This document shows positions 9,522 through 19,901 of a stretch of DNA of 64,000 bases, in pieces (within the stretch, counting starts at the first letter, position 1; every line of letters starts with the position of its first letter). The notes below the pieces were generated by a model that ran no database searches, was not told the origin of the DNA, and saw only the letters and a program-made list of their open reading frames with translations. Both the position numbers and the translations under genes were made by a program. Source of the stretch: Streptomyces diastatochromogenes (GTDB lineage Bacteria; Actinomycetota; Actinomycetes; Streptomycetales; Streptomycetaceae); the NCBI GenBank assembly GCA_026913215.1, contig JAPTYK010000001.1:3348001-3412000 (forward strand). The letters run 5' to 3'.

Positions 9522-10664
9522 ATGACGGAGACGACGGTCGGAATCGGCGGCGCGGCGGAGAGCACCGACATGGTGCTGAACATCGGGCCGCAGCACCCCT
9601 CGACCCACGGCGTGCTCCGGCTCCGGCTCGTGCTCGACGGCGAGGTCGTCCGGCACGCCGAGCCGGTGATCGGCTACATGCACCGGGGCGCCGAGAAGCT
9701 CTTCGAGGCGCGGGACTACCGGCAGATCATCATGCTGGCCAACCGCCACGACTGGCTGTCCGCCTTCTCCAACGAGCTCGGCGTGGTCATGGCCGTCGAG
9801 CGGATGCTCGGCATGGAGGTCCCGGAGCGGGCCGTCTGGACGCGGACGCTCCTCGCCGAGCTGAACCGGGTCCTCAACCACCTGATGTTCCTCGGCTCGT
9901 ACCCGCTCGAACTGGGCGGCATCACCCCGGTCTTCCACGCCTTCCGGGAGCGCGAGGAGCTCCAGGCGGTGATGGAGGAGGTCTCCGGCGGGCGGATGCA
10001 CTACATGTTCAACCGGGTCGGCGGCCTCAAGGAGGACCTGCCGGCCGGCTGGCTGGACCGGGCCCGCACCGCCGTCGCCGACGTCCGCTCGCGGATGGAC
10101 GTCTACGACCGTCTCGTCCTCGGCAACGAGATCTTCCGGGGCCGTACGCGCGGGGTCGGCGTCCTCGCCCCGGAGGCCGTCCACGCGTACGGGGTGACGG
10201 GGCCCATCGCCCGTGCCTCGGGCGTCGACTTCGACCTGCGCCGCGACGAGCCGTACCTCGCGTACGGGGAGCTCCGGGACACCCTGCGGGTCGCCGTCCG
10301 GCAGGAGGGCGACTGCCTCGCCCGCTTCGAGTGCCTGCTCGACCAGACGCACAACTCCCTGGACCTGGCGGACGCCTGCCTGGACCGGATGGCCGAGCTG
10401 CCGCCCGGCCCGATCAACCAGCGGCTGCCGAAGGTCCTCAAGGCGCCGGAGGGCCACACGTACGCCTGGACCGAGAACCCGCTCGGCGTCAACGGCTACT
10501 ACCTCGTCTCCAAGGGCGAGAAGACCCCGTACCGCCTGAAGCTGCGCTCCGCCTCGTTCAACAACATCCAGGCGCTGGTGGAGCTGCTGCCGGGGACGCT
10601 GGTCGCCGACATGGTGGCGATCCTGGGCTCGCTCTTCTTCGTCGTCGGCGACATCGACAAGTGA
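9522..10664 (+). CDS. nuoD2: stand-alone NuoD-like NADH dehydrogenase subunit
   Basis: Intact 380-residue homologue of the 49-kDa/NuoD subunit of complex I, which forms part of the quinone site. [20 protein letters not shown] at about residues 19-38, [20 protein letters not shown] and [14 protein letters not shown] are family blocks. It is shorter than the usual operon-encoded NuoD and no other nuo gene is in the window, so it is a paralogue. Arg55 in YMHRGAEKL matches Arg85 of mature bovine NDUFS2, the residue methylated by NDUFAF7. The upstream methyltransferase gene is less than 50 bp away. Confidence 0.88.
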   Translation: MTETTVGIGGAAESTDMVLNIGPQHPSTHGVLRLRLVLDGEVVRHAEPVIGYMHRGAEKLFEARDYRQIIMLANRHDWLSAFSNELGVVMAVERMLGMEVPERAVWTRTLLAELNRVLNHLMFLGSYPLELGGITPVFHAFREREELQAVMEEVSGGRMHYMFNRVGGLKEDLPAGWLDRARTAVADVRSRMDVYDRLVLGNEIFRGRTRGVGVLAPEAVHAYGVTGPIARASGVDFDLRRDEPYLAYGELRDTLRVAVRQEGDCLARFECLLDQTHNSLDLADACLDRMAELPPGPINQRLPKVLKAPEGHTYAWTENPLGVNGYYLVSKGEKTPYRLKLRSASFNNIQALVELLPGTLVADMVAILGSLFFVVGDIDK

Positions 10665-10700
10665 CCCCGCCCCGCACGCGCGCGGGTGCGGGGTCCGGCG

Positions 10701-11683
10701 TCAGGAGCTGACCGCGCCGCGGAGTTCCGCCACGTCCAGCTGTTCCGTCTCGTCGTGGGCCGTGAGGTCGATGACCTGGCCGATCGCGCGGGGCGGGACC
10801 GGGGTGAGGGTGTGGGAGGCGAGGACCTCCTCGCCGACGACGTCGGCGAGGTCGGTGTTCTGGACGGCCTCGATGGCGGCGGCGGCCTTCTGGGTGCCGA
10901 AGAAGTCGAAGTTGCCCTCGGGGCGGGGGGCGGGCCTGCGGGTCGCGTACGGCACGATCGCGGCGGCGACCGGCACGGTCGACAGGGCGGTGGAGGCGGC
11001 CGTACGGGTGTGCTGCTCGGTTCCGGCGGCCGCCGCGTGCTTCCCCTGGGGCTCCTCCGTCTCCCGGGCGCGCTCGGCGAGGTCGCGGGCGCGGGCCGCC
11101 TCGGCGGTGCGGCGGGCCTGCTGGGCGGCGGCGTTGCGCGGGAGGTCGCGCAGGGCCTGGGCGGCGCGGCGGAAGGCCTCCGGGGTGGGCGTGGAGCCCG
11201 CGGCGGGCAGCGCCTTGGCCCCGGCGGTGCCGTTCTCCAGGGCGAGGACGCGGCGGCCCTCCAGGGCGCTGGCGCGCTCGGTCTCGGCGGTGGCGTACCG
11301 GCGGAGCAGGTCGGCGTGCTCGCCGCGCAGTCCGGCGAGCTCCACGCGCTTGGCGCGGAGTTTGGCGTCGAGCCGGGAGCGCAGCGCGCGGGCCTCCTCC
11401 AGGTCGGACTCCAGCTCGGCGGTCCGCTCCTCGGCCTTCCACACCTCGGCGGCGCGCGCCCGGTCGAGCTCGGCGACCTTCAGACCGGCGCTCCGGTCCC
11501 AACTGCGCATGAGGACGGCGCCGGTGACGGCGGCGGCCGCCGCCGCGCCGCGAGCAGCCGCGCGATCACCGGGTCGCCGGGCAGCCAGGCGGCCGCGGCG
11601 CAGACGACCGCGGCGCCGGCGACCGCGGAGGGCGGCAGCAGTTTGTGCAGAGGCGGGGAATGGCGGTGGCGTCCACGTGGCAT
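10701..11683 (-). CDS. membrane-anchored coiled-coil protein, function unknown
   Basis: The ATG at 11683 opens MPRGRHRHSPPLHKLLPPS, followed by an alanine/valine-rich hydrophobic segment at about residues 20-55. A frameshift near 11545 leads into LKVAELDRARAAEVWKAEER and a long coiled coil with heptads (LESDLEEARALRSRLDAKL) up to about residue 170. An Ala/Arg-rich linker and a compact tail (GNFDFFGTQKAAAAIEAVQ ... VIDLTAHDETEQLDVAEL) follow. The tail is the most family-like part. I do not recognise a function; topology suggests one anchor and a cytoplasmic coil. Its intergenic region with the betaine-binding protein gene is about 130 bp. Confidence 0.65.
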
Positions 11684-11813
11684 GGCCTGAAATTTACCGT
11701 GCGTAGGCGATGTGTGGGGCGTCGGCCCGGCAATCTCTTGGCCACTTCTCGCCAACAGAAGTGGAGAGGAATGGTTCCGGTTCCGTTTCGGGCCGACTCC
11801 CCTCCCCCGCCGC

Positions 11814-12803
11814 CTACTTCTTGAGCAGCCCCTTCGTCTCCAGATACTCCTTGGCGACGTCCTCCGGCTTCGCCCGCTCGGCATCCACCTTGCGGTTGAG
11901 TTCGGCGAGATCCGCTGTGGTCAGCACCTTGGTGATCTTGTCGAGGGCGGCGGCGATCTCCGGAGAACCGGCGTCCTTGGCGTTGACCACGGGCACCACG
12001 TTGTCCGCGTTCTGCAGCTTCTTGTCGTCGGTGAGGAAGACGAGGCCGTAACCGTCGATCGTGGCGTCCGTGGTGGTGGTCAGGACCAGCTGGTCGACGC
12101 CGTCCTTCACCGCCTGCTTGGCCTGCGGCGTACCGACGCCCTTGGGGTCGATCCCGGCCACGTCGATCCCGTACGCCTTCTTCAGACCGGGCGCGCAGAA
12201 GGGCCGCACGGCGCATTCGTCCCCGGCCGCGATCTTCACCTTCAGCTTGGCGCGGCCGAGATCGGAAAGGGTCGTCAGCTTGTTCTTCGCGGCGAATTCC
12301 TTCGTCACCGCGAAGGCGTTCTGATCGACCGCCTCTCCGACCGCGAGGACCTTCAGACCGCGCGGTTCGGCGAGCTTCCGCAGCGCGTCGACCGTGGCCG
12401 TCGCGTCGCCCGTGGCGACCGGCTTGTCCTCGGGCGCCTTCGGGCCGTTCACCTTCGCGTTGAGGAATTCCGCGATCGTCGCCGCGTATTCCGGGACGAC
12501 GTCGATCTCGCCCTTCTCCAGCGAGGGTTCGTACAGTTCGCGATTCTTCACGGTGGTGATGGACACCGAGTATCCGGCGGCCCGCAGCGACTGCGCGTAC
12601 AGCTCGGCGAGGACCTTGGCCTCGGTGAAGGCGGCCGCGCCGACCACCAGCGAGCCCTTCTCCCCGGCGCCGGAGCTCCCGGACTCCTTCTTCTTGCCCT
12701 CCTCCAGGCTGTCGCCGCCGCACGCCGCGAGGGCGGCGGTCAGCGCCGCCGTACCCAGCAGCGCGCCCGCGATGCGCGAGACCCTGTTCACGAGATCACC
12801 CAT
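11814..12803 (-). CDS. glycine betaine/choline ABC transporter substrate-binding lipoprotein
   Basis: Intact 329-residue lipoprotein. The signal peptide ends in the lipobox LAAC at about residue 28, then a flexible linker rich in Gly, Ser and Lys. VVGAAAFTEAKVLAELYAQS, EIDVVPEYAATIAEFL and AVDQNAFAVTKEFAAK match the OpuAC/OsmF type of quaternary-amine binding protein. It is last in a three-gene minus-strand operon with two permeases; the ATPase is encoded divergently at 14313. Together they form an importer for osmoprotectants such as glycine betaine; the exact ligand is inferred. Confidence 0.88.
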   Translation of the reverse strand: MGDLVNRVSRIAGALLGTAALTAALAACGGDSLEEGKKKESGSSGAGEKGSLVVGAAAFTEAKVLAELYAQSLRAAGYSVSITTVKNRELYEPSLEKGEIDVVPEYAATIAEFLNAKVNGPKAPEDKPVATGDATATVDALRKLAEPRGLKVLAVGEAVDQNAFAVTKEFAAKNKLTTLSDLGRAKLKVKIAAGDECAVRPFCAPGLKKAYGIDVAGIDPKGVGTPQAKQAVKDGVDQLVLTTTTDATIDGYGLVFLTDDKKLQNADNVVPVVNAKDAGSPEIAAALDKITKVLTTADLAELNRKVDAERAKPEDVAKEYLETKGLLKK

Positions 12804-12808
12804 TCCAG

Positions 12809-13483
12809 TCAGCGTTCGGTACGTCTTCTGTCACGTGAGAAAAGGCGGTCCGCGCCCACCAGGGCGCCCTCCACCAGCAGGGCGAGCAGGGCCACGAGCA
12901 CGGCGCCCGCGACCACCTGCGCGGTGTCGTACGTGGCGAAGCCGGCCGTGATGATCCGGCCCAGGCCGCCCTGTCCGACCATCGCGGCGACCGTCGCCGT
13001 GGCGACCACCTGCACCGCGGCCGAGCGGATCCCGGTCATCACCACCGGCCGCGCCAGCGGGAGTTCGACCCTCAGGAAGACCTGACCGCCCGTCATCCCC
13101 ATGCCGCGCGCGGCCCGCACCGCGGCCCGGTCGACCTCCCGCACCCCGACGTACGCGTTGGTGAGGAGCGGGGGGATCGCGAACAGCACCAGGGCCACCA
13201 CGGTGGGCACATAGCCGGCGTTCCGCAGGGGCGACACCATGAACAGGGCGAGCACCGCGAAGACGGGGATCGCCCGCCCCACGTTCGACACGTTCACCGC
13301 GAGCGCCCCGCCCCGGCCGAGGTGCCCGAGCCACAGGCCGAGGGGAAGCGCGAGCGCCGAGGCGATCAGGAGCGCCGCCCCGCTCACGTACACGTGCTCG
13401 GCGAGCCGCTGCCCGATGCCGTCCTCGCCCGTCCAGTGCGCGCCGGTGGCGAGCCAGCCCCAGGCGTCCGTCACGATGCCCAT
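12809..13483 (-). CDS. quaternary-amine ABC transporter permease
   Basis: Intact 224-residue OpuC/ProW-type permease with about five to six hydrophobic segments. The EAA loop that contacts the ATPase is AARGMGMTGGQVFLRVELPL. GQGGLGRIITAGF is a typical family motif near the C-terminus. The start is one base after the stop of the other permease and the stop is 5 bp before the binding-protein gene, so the genes are tightly coupled. Confidence 0.88.
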   Translation of the reverse strand: MGIVTDAWGWLATGAHWTGEDGIGQRLAEHVYVSGAALLIASALALPLGLWLGHLGRGGALAVNVSNVGRAIPVFAVLALFMVSPLRNAGYVPTVVALVLFAIPPLLTNAYVGVREVDRAAVRAARGMGMTGGQVFLRVELPLARPVVMTGIRSAAVQVVATATVAAMVGQGGLGRIITAGFATYDTAQVVAGAVLVALLALLVEGALVGADRLFSRDRRRTER

Positions 13484-13484
13484 C

Positions 13485-14171
13485 TCACCCGCCTCCCGGC
13501 GCGGTCCGTATCCGGGTCCACGGCGTCAGCAGCCGCTGGAGTCCCAGGAGCAGCAGGTCGGCGGCGACCGCGAGCAGCACGCACAGCACCGAGGCCGCGA
13601 GCATCTGCGCCTTGAAGAAGGTCGGCAGCGCGTCCTCGATGAGGTTGCCCAGGCCGCCGCGGCCGACGACCGAGCCGACCGTCGTCAGCGCGATCGTGGA
13701 GACCGTCGCCATCCGGACGCCCGCCATCAGGACCGGGAGCGCCAGCGGCAGTTCGACCTGCCAGAGCAGCCGCAGCGAGCCGTACCCCATGCCCCGGGCG
13801 GCCTCCCGCGTCTCGGCCGGGACGGCGGCGAGGCCCGCCAGGGTGTTCCGCACGAGGATCGTCAGCGCGTACAGCACGAGGCCGGTCACGACGAGCGCCG
13901 CCGAGAGCCCGAAGAGCGGCAGCAGCAGCGAGAACATCGCGAGCGACGGCACCGTGTAGAGCAGGGTGGTCAGGCCGAGGACCGGACCGGCGAACCGCGG
14001 CCTCGCGCGGACGAGCAGCGCGAGGGGCACCGCGACGGCCAGCGCGATCAGCACCGACACGACGGTGATTCCCACATGCTGGAGCAGCGCGTCCGTCAAC
14101 TCCCCGCCGCGCGTGCGCAGGTACTCGCCGCAGATCCAGTCGTTCGTGACCAGACAGTTCGGCGCGGTCAT
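13485..14171 (-). CDS. quaternary-amine ABC transporter permease
   Basis: Intact 228-residue permease, paralogous to the gene at 12809-13483, and first in the minus-strand operon. Hydrophobic segments include VGITVVSVLIALAVAVPLAL and LFGLSAALVVTGLVLYALTI; the EAA loop is AARGMGYGSLRLLWQVELPL and VGRGGLGNLIEDAL matches the family. Two different permeases with a single-domain ATPase fit the OpuC heterodimer plan. A 141-bp region separates it from the divergent ATPase gene and must hold both promoters. Confidence 0.88.
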   Translation of the reverse strand: MTAPNCLVTNDWICGEYLRTRGGELTDALLQHVGITVVSVLIALAVAVPLALLVRARPRFAGPVLGLTTLLYTVPSLAMFSLLLPLFGLSAALVVTGLVLYALTILVRNTLAGLAAVPAETREAARGMGYGSLRLLWQVELPLALPVLMAGVRMATVSTIALTTVGSVVGRGGLGNLIEDALPTFFKAQMLAASVLCVLLAVAADLLLLGLQRLLTPWTRIRTAPGGG

Positions 14172-14312
14172 CGTCCCTCCCCCCGGTCGTCCACCCTCCC
14201 GAACGCTTGTGTGACGACCCTAACCCCGCCACCGACAATCGCCGGGACCCGCCACAATGCGGCAACACGCCCTTCACACACCCCCGGCGTCCAGGGGACA
14301 GAATGGGGAACC

Positions 14313-15279
14313 ATGATCCGGTTCGAGCACGTGACCAAGCGGTACGACGACGGCACCACGGCCGTCGACGACCTCTCCTTCGAGGTCGCCGAGGGCGAAC
14401 TCGTCACCCTGGTCGGCCCTTCCGGCTGCGGCAAGACGACCACGATGATGATGGTGAACCGGCTCGTCGAGCCGACCTCGGGCCGCGTCCTCGTCGACGG
14501 GCAGGACATCGCGGGCGTCGACCCGGTCGCCCTGCGCCGCAAGATCGGATACGTCATCCAGCAGGTCGGGCTCTTCCCCCACCGCACGGTCCTCGACAAC
14601 ACCGCGACCGTCCCCGCCCTCCTCGGCTGGAAGAAGGCCGCCGCACGCGCGCGTGCCGCCGAACTCCTCGACCTCGTCGGCCTCGACCCGGCCGTGTACG
14701 GCTCCCGCTACCCCGCCCAGCTCTCCGGCGGCCAGCGCCAGCGCGTCGGAGTCGCCCGCGCGCTGGCCGCCGACCCGCCCGTCCTCCTCATGGACGAGCC
14801 CTTCGGCGCCGTCGACCCGGTCGTCCGCGAGCGCCTCCAGAACGAGTTCCTCGCGCTCCAGGCCACCGTCCGCAAGACCGTCCTCCTCGTCACCCACGAC
14901 ATCGAGGAGGCCGTCCGCATGGGCGACCGCATGGCCGTCTACGGACAGGGCCGGATCGAACAGTTCGACACGCCCGCCACCGTGCTCGGCTCCCCCGCCA
15001 CCCCGTACGTCGCGGACTTCGTCGGCAGCGACCGCGGCCTCAAGCGGCTCGCGGTCACCCCCGTCACCGAGGCGGACCTCGACCCCGTGCCCGGCCCCGA
15101 CGAAGGCGCGGACGGGGCCCCGCCCCGTACCGCTCGGGACCTCCCTCAAGGACGCCCTCGCCGTGCTCCTCCAGCACGACGCCGGCCGCCTCGCCGTCAC
15201 CGACGAGGACGGCCGGCCGCTCGGCGTCCTCACCCCGGCCGGGGTCCACCGCGCCCTGCGGCGCGCCTCGGCCGGCTGA
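14313..15279 (+). CDS. quaternary-amine ABC transporter ATPase with CBS-like tail, frameshifted
   Basis: OpuCA/ProV-type ATPase. Walker A is GPSGCGKTTTMMM, the Q-loop IQQVGLF, the signature LSGGQRQRVGVARAL, Walker B VLLMDEPFGAVD and the H-loop LLVTHDIEEAV. After a frameshift near 15118 the C-terminus LKDALAVLLQHDAGRLAVTD and GRPLGVLTPAGVHRAL resembles one CBS motif, the module that senses ionic strength in OpuA-type transporters. ATG 14313 precedes homology directly. It pairs with the divergent permease and binding-protein operon. Confidence 0.88.
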
Positions 15280-15292
15280 GGTCAGCTCGCGC

Positions 15293-16392
15293 TCAGGCGC
15301 TCCCCATCCAGACCAGGCCCGGCGCGATCTCCCGGTTCCACGTGTTGAAGTTGTGGCCGCCGCTGGCGAGGACGATCGACGAGACCTGCGCCGGGCTCTT
15401 CACCTTCCGGATGAACTGCTGCGTCGACTTCAGGTTCCCCTCGCCCTTCTTCGACGTCGTCACCAGGAAGGACGTGTTCCCCACCCGCCCGTGGTCCAGG
15501 CTCCACAGCAGGTCGCCCCGCCTGCGCAGGGCCTCGTCCCCGTGGAACAGGTCGCCGGTCGTGACGTCCTCCGCCGCCTTGTAGTACGCGGAGAGGCCCA
15601 CCCCCGCCGCGAACCGGTCCGGGTGGTGGAGGGCGATCTTCAGCGCGCAGTAACCGCCGGTCGAGTTCCCCATGAACCCCCAGTTCCGCGCCTTCGTCCC
15701 CACCCGGTACATCCCCGAGACCGCCTTCGGCAGGTCCTCGGCGAAGAAGGTCTCCGTCTTCGGGCCCCCCGGGATGTCCACGCACTCGGTGTCCCGCGGC
15801 GGCGCCACCGTCGGACGCATCATCACCAGGATCATCGGCTGCATCCGCCCCGCCTTCGCCTGGGCGTACGCCTTCCTCGGATAGTCCAGCGCCTTGAGCA
15901 GGTTCTCGGCCGTGCCCGGATACCCCGTGAGCACCACCGCGGCCGGGAACTTCCGCTTCGCGTACTGCGCCTGGAAGTACTCCGGCGGCAGGTACACATA
16001 GGCCTGCGAGGCGATCCCCGACCGCTCCCCTCCACCAGGACCTTCTGCACCTGCCCGCCGACCGACGGACGGCCGCCGCCCGGCACGTCGAGCGCCTGCG
16101 TCCCCAGGATCTTCACGTCCTTCGAGCCGGCCCCGTGGTCGATGACCACCCCCAGCTCCTGCTCCTGACCGAACAGGTCGGCCCACGAGCCGTAGAAGAG
16201 GAACGACCGGTTCGCCCCCAGACCCACCGCCGCGAACAGCGCCACCTGGGTCACGAGGAGCATCCCCACCCGACCCGAGACCGGGAGCCAGCCGCGCCGC
16301 GCGAGCCGCGGCCACAGCCAGACCGTGGCCAAGAACAACACCACGGCCAGCACCACGGCCAACACGAGGACTTTGTCACTGGTGAGACCCAT
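15293..16392 (-). CDS. membrane-anchored alpha/beta-hydrolase (putative esterase), frameshifted
   Basis: Two or three N-terminal membrane helices (VLVLAVVLAVVLFLATVWLW; VGMLLVTQVALFAAVGLG) are followed by an esterase D/antigen-85-like domain (PF00756). AYVYLPPEYF starts the fold, the nucleophile elbow is GFMGNSTGGYCAL, and SGGHNFNTWNREI supplies the probable catalytic His. A frameshift near 16030 separates the two halves. The hydrolase should face outside. It is divergent from an MprF/LysX-type lysyl-lipid synthase (165 bp between starts), so an aminoacyl-lipid or other envelope ester is a plausible substrate, by inference only. Confidence 0.78.
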
Positions 16393-16557
16393 GAGACGAC
16401 CGTGCCTTTCTTTCCGAGATTTTCCCGCGAACCAATGAACCCGACCCCGTCACCCTCCGTCCTAGAAGGCGCACCAACCGGGACGGCCCGCCGACGCGCC
16501 GCAGGGCCCGACCGGAGTCAAGGACCCTGCGCAGGACCACGGGAAGTACGGGAAGCC

Positions 16558-18412
16558 ATGTCTGTCACGGTAGATGGGGACAAATCCGGATTGGTTCCGG
16601 TTCAGGTGCGGCGGATTCTCCGCGGCCCCCGCCCCGAGAAGGTCCCCGCCCTCGTCGGCACGGCGTGCACCCTCGTCGGCCTCATCGACATCGCCGCCGG
16701 GGTCTTCCCCCGCTTCCGCGCCAGCCGCGTGCACACCCTGGCCGAAGTCCTCCCCGGCACCTTCGCCCCCCTCTCCGCCGCCGTCTCCCTGAGCGCCGGC
16801 ATCCTCCTCCTGCTCCTCGCCCACGGCCTGAAGCGGAACAAGCGCCGCGCCTGGCGCGCCGCCGTCGTCCTCCTCCCCCTCGGCGCCGCCTCCCAGTTCG
16901 CCTGGCGCCACTCCGTCCTCGGCGCCCTCGTCTCCCTCGTCCTCCTCACCCTCCTGGTACGCCACCGGAGTGAGTTCGCCGCCCTCCCCGACCCGAGCAG
17001 CCGCTGGCGGGCCCTCGCCAACTTCGTCGTCATGGGCGCCGGATCCATCGCCCTCGGCCTCGTCATCGTCAGCGCCCACCCCCGCCGCGTCGTCGGCGAC
17101 CCCAGCCTCGCCGACCGCCTCGAACACGTCCTGTACGGACTCATCGGCATCGAAGGCCCCGTCGCCTACACCAAGGGCACCGACTGGACCGTCGGCTACT
17201 CCCTCGGCGCCCTCGGCATGCTCACCGCCCTCACCACCATCTACCTGGCCTTCCGCCCCGAGCACCCCGCCGCCCGCCTCACCGACGACGACGAGACCCG
17301 GCTCCGCGCCCTCCTCGACCAGCACGGCGGCCGCGACTCCCTCGGCCACTTCGCGCTCCGCCGCGACAAGGGCGTCGTCTTCTCCCCAGCGGCAAGGCCG
17401 CCGTCTGCTACCGCGTCGTCTCCGGCGTCATGCTCGCCAGCGGCGACCCCATCGGCGACGTCGAGGCCTGGCCCGGCGCCATCGAACGCTTCATGGACGA
17501 GGCCAAGGCCCACTCCTGGACCCCCGCCGTCATGGGCTGCTCCGAGACCGGCGGCCAGGTCTGGACCCGCGAGACCGGCCTCGACGCCCTCGAACTCGGC
17601 GACGAGGCGGTGGTCGACGTCGCGGATTTCTCCTCTCTGGACGGGCCATGCGCAACGTCCGACAGATGGTCAAGCGCATCGAGCGCAACGGCTACACCAC
17701 CCAGGTCCGCCGGGTCCGTGACCTCGACGACGAGGAACTCGAACGCGTCCGCCGCGCCGCCGCCGACTGGCGCGGCACCGACACCGAACGCGGCTTCTCC
17801 ATGGCCCTCGGCCGCATCGGCGCCCCGGCGACGGCGACGCCGTGATAGCGACCGCCCACAAGACCGACGACACCGACGGCACGGCCTCCCCGCGGACTCC
17901 CCTACGGCGACCTCAAGGCGATCATCCACTTCGTGCCCTGGGGCCCTGACGGCATGTCCCTCGAACTCATGCGCCGCGACCGCTCCGCCGACCCCGGCAT
18001 GAACGAGCTCCTCATCGTCGCCGCCCTCCAGGCCTCCCCCGCCCTCGGCATCACGCGCGTCTCCCTCAACTTCGCCATGTTCCGCGCCGCCCTCGCCCGC
18101 GGCGAGAAGATCGGCGCCGGTCCCGTCCTGCGCATCTGGCGCGGACTCCTCGTCTTCCTCTCCCGCTGGTTCCAGATCGAGTCCCTCTACAAGTTCAACG
18201 CCAAGTTCCAGCCACGCTGGGAACCCCGCTTCGTCGTCTACCGCAAGAGCGGCGACCTCCCCCGCATCGGCTTCGCCGCCATGCAGGCCGAAGGATTCGT
18301 CCACTTCTCCCTCCCCCGCCCCTTCACCCGCAGGCGCCCCGCCCGCACCCCCGGCCCTGCGCCCACGTCGTCCCCGCCCAGACGCCCGACCGAGAGGTCC
18401 GCGCGGCCTGAT
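16558..18412 (+). CDS. phosphatidylglycerol lysyltransferase-type protein (MprF/LysX N-terminal and DUF2156), frameshifted
   Basis: Membrane protein that probably transfers an amino acid from aminoacyl-tRNA to phosphatidylglycerol, lowering surface negative charge. About six to seven hydrophobic segments occupy residues 25-240 (LVGTACTLVGLIDIAAGVF; AAVSLSAGILLLLLAHGL), followed by the soluble acyltransferase part (VCYRVVSGVMLASGDPIG; NVRQMVKRIERNGYTTQVRR; FVPWGPDGMSLELMRRD; GMNELLIVAAL; YKFNAKFQPRWEPRFVVY). There is no tRNA synthetase domain, unlike mycobacterial LysX. Frameshifts fall near 17395, 17635, 17825, 17895 and perhaps after 18330. The stop is uncertain; TGA at 18410 is the best fit before folP. 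Confidence 0.8.
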
Positions 18413-18439
18413 ATCGTCCCCGGGCCCTACGCTGGACAC

Positions 18440-19296
18440 ATGAGTACGACGATCGACCGGGGCACGGCCCGGGGCCTGCCGGAGTGGGACCGCTGCGCGG
18501 TCATGGGCGTGGTCAACGTGACCCCGACTCCTTCTCCGACGGCGGCCGCTGGTTCGACACCACGGCCGCCGTCAAACACGGCCTCGACCTGGCCGCCGAG
18601 GGTGCCGACCTCATCGACGTCGGCGGCGAGTCCACCCGCCCCGGCGCCACCCGCGTCGACGAGGAGGAAGAGCTCCGCCGCGTCGTCCCCGTCGTCCGCG
18701 GCCTCGCCGCCGAAGGCGTCACCGTCTCCGTCGACACCATGCGCGCCACCGTCGCCGCCCGCGCCGTCGAAGCCGGCGCCGTCCTCGTCAACGACGTCAG
18801 CGGCGGCCTCGCCGACCCCGGCATGGTCCCCGCCGTCGCCGCCGCCGAAGTCCCCTTCGTCGTCATGCACTGGCGCGGCTTCAGCGCCGACATGAACAGC
18901 CTCGCCGTGTACGACGACGTCGTCGGCGAGGTCGTCGCCGAACTCCGCACCCGCATGGAAGCCGTCATCGACGGCGGCATCGCCCCCGAGCGCATCGTCA
19001 TCGACCCCGGCCTCGGCTTCGCCAAGCTCGCCCCCACGACCTGGCCCTCGTCGCCCACCTCCCCGAGCTCCGCGCCCTCGGCCGCCCCTCCTCGTCGCCG
19101 CCTCCCGCAAGCGGTTCCTCGGCCACGTCCTCACCCGCGAGGGCGCCGCCCCGCCCCCGCCCGCGAGCGCGACGCCGCCACCGCCGCCGTCTCCGCCCTC
19201 GCCGCCCACGCGGGCGCGTGGGCCGTCCGCGTCCACGAGGTACGGGCCACCGCCGACGCCGTACGCGTCGCCAGGGCCGTCGAGGGCGCCGCGTGA
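18440..19296 (+). CDS. folP: dihydropteroate synthase, frameshifted
   Basis: Joins p-aminobenzoate to the pterin pyrophosphate; the sulfonamide target. CAVMGVVNVTP, then DSFSDGGRWFD after a frameshift near 18533 (a C-run is one base short), LIDVGGESTRPGA, SVDTMRA, VNDVSGGLADPGM, VVMHWRG and VIDPGLGFAK are the canonical motifs. A compensating pair of shifts near 19035 and 19085 covers the ASRKRFLG motif. ATG 18440 opens MSTTIDRGTARGLPEW. It starts a plus-strand folate operon with an NTF2-like gene, folB and folK; its stop overlaps the next start (GTGA). Confidence 0.9.
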
Positions 19297-19781
19297 GCCG
19301 CGCGGACCGCGCCACCGACGAGGCGGCCGTCGAAGCCGCCAACACCGCCTTCTACGAGGCCATGGAGACCGGCGACTTCGAACGCCTCTCCGGCCTCTGG
19401 CTCGACGACGGAGCCACCCCCATCACCTGCGTCCACCCCGGCTGGCCCGTCCTCACCGGCCGCGGCGAGGTGCTCCGCTCGTACGCCCTGATCATGGCGA
19501 ACACCGACTACATCCAGTTCTTCCTCACCGACCTGCGGATCTCCCTCGCCGGCGACACCGCCCTCGTCACCTGCACCGAGAACATCCTCAGCGGCGGCCC
19601 CGCCGAGGACGGCGCCGAACTCGGCCCCCTCGTCGGCCAGCTCGTCGTCGCCACCAATGTGTTCCGCCGCACATCCGGAGGCTGGCGGATCTGGTCCCAC
19701 CACGCCTCCCCCGTCCTCGGCGACACCGAGGAGACGGGGGGCCCGGAGGACGGCCCCGAGGCTTCGAATCCGCCCGCCTGA
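19293..19781 (+). CDS. NTF2-like/SnoaL-fold protein in the folate operon
   Basis: Intact 162-residue protein. EAANTAFYEAMETGDFERLS, WLDDGATPITCVHPGWPVLTG and TNVFRRTSGGWRIWSHHASP match the nuclear-transport-factor-2 fold, a cone used by small enzymes and binding proteins. The GTG start overlaps the folP stop, so it is translationally coupled. Such genes are common here in streptomycetes, but no folate reaction is assigned. No Cys metal motif or signal peptide. Function unknown. Confidence 0.82.
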   Translation: MSRADRATDEAAVEAANTAFYEAMETGDFERLSGLWLDDGATPITCVHPGWPVLTGRGEVLRSYALIMANTDYIQFFLTDLRISLAGDTALVTCTENILSGGPAEDGAELGPLVGQLVVATNVFRRTSGGWRIWSHHASPVLGDTEETGGPEDGPEASNPPA

Positions 19782-19901
19782 CGCGCCTCCGGCCCCCCAA
19801 GGGCAAGCGCTGTCGGTCCCCGCAGGTAGATTCGAAGTGGACACCCGGCCGTCCGCACCCGGCTGCGTGGCCACCGAACTACGACAGCAGGAGTGATTCG
19901 C

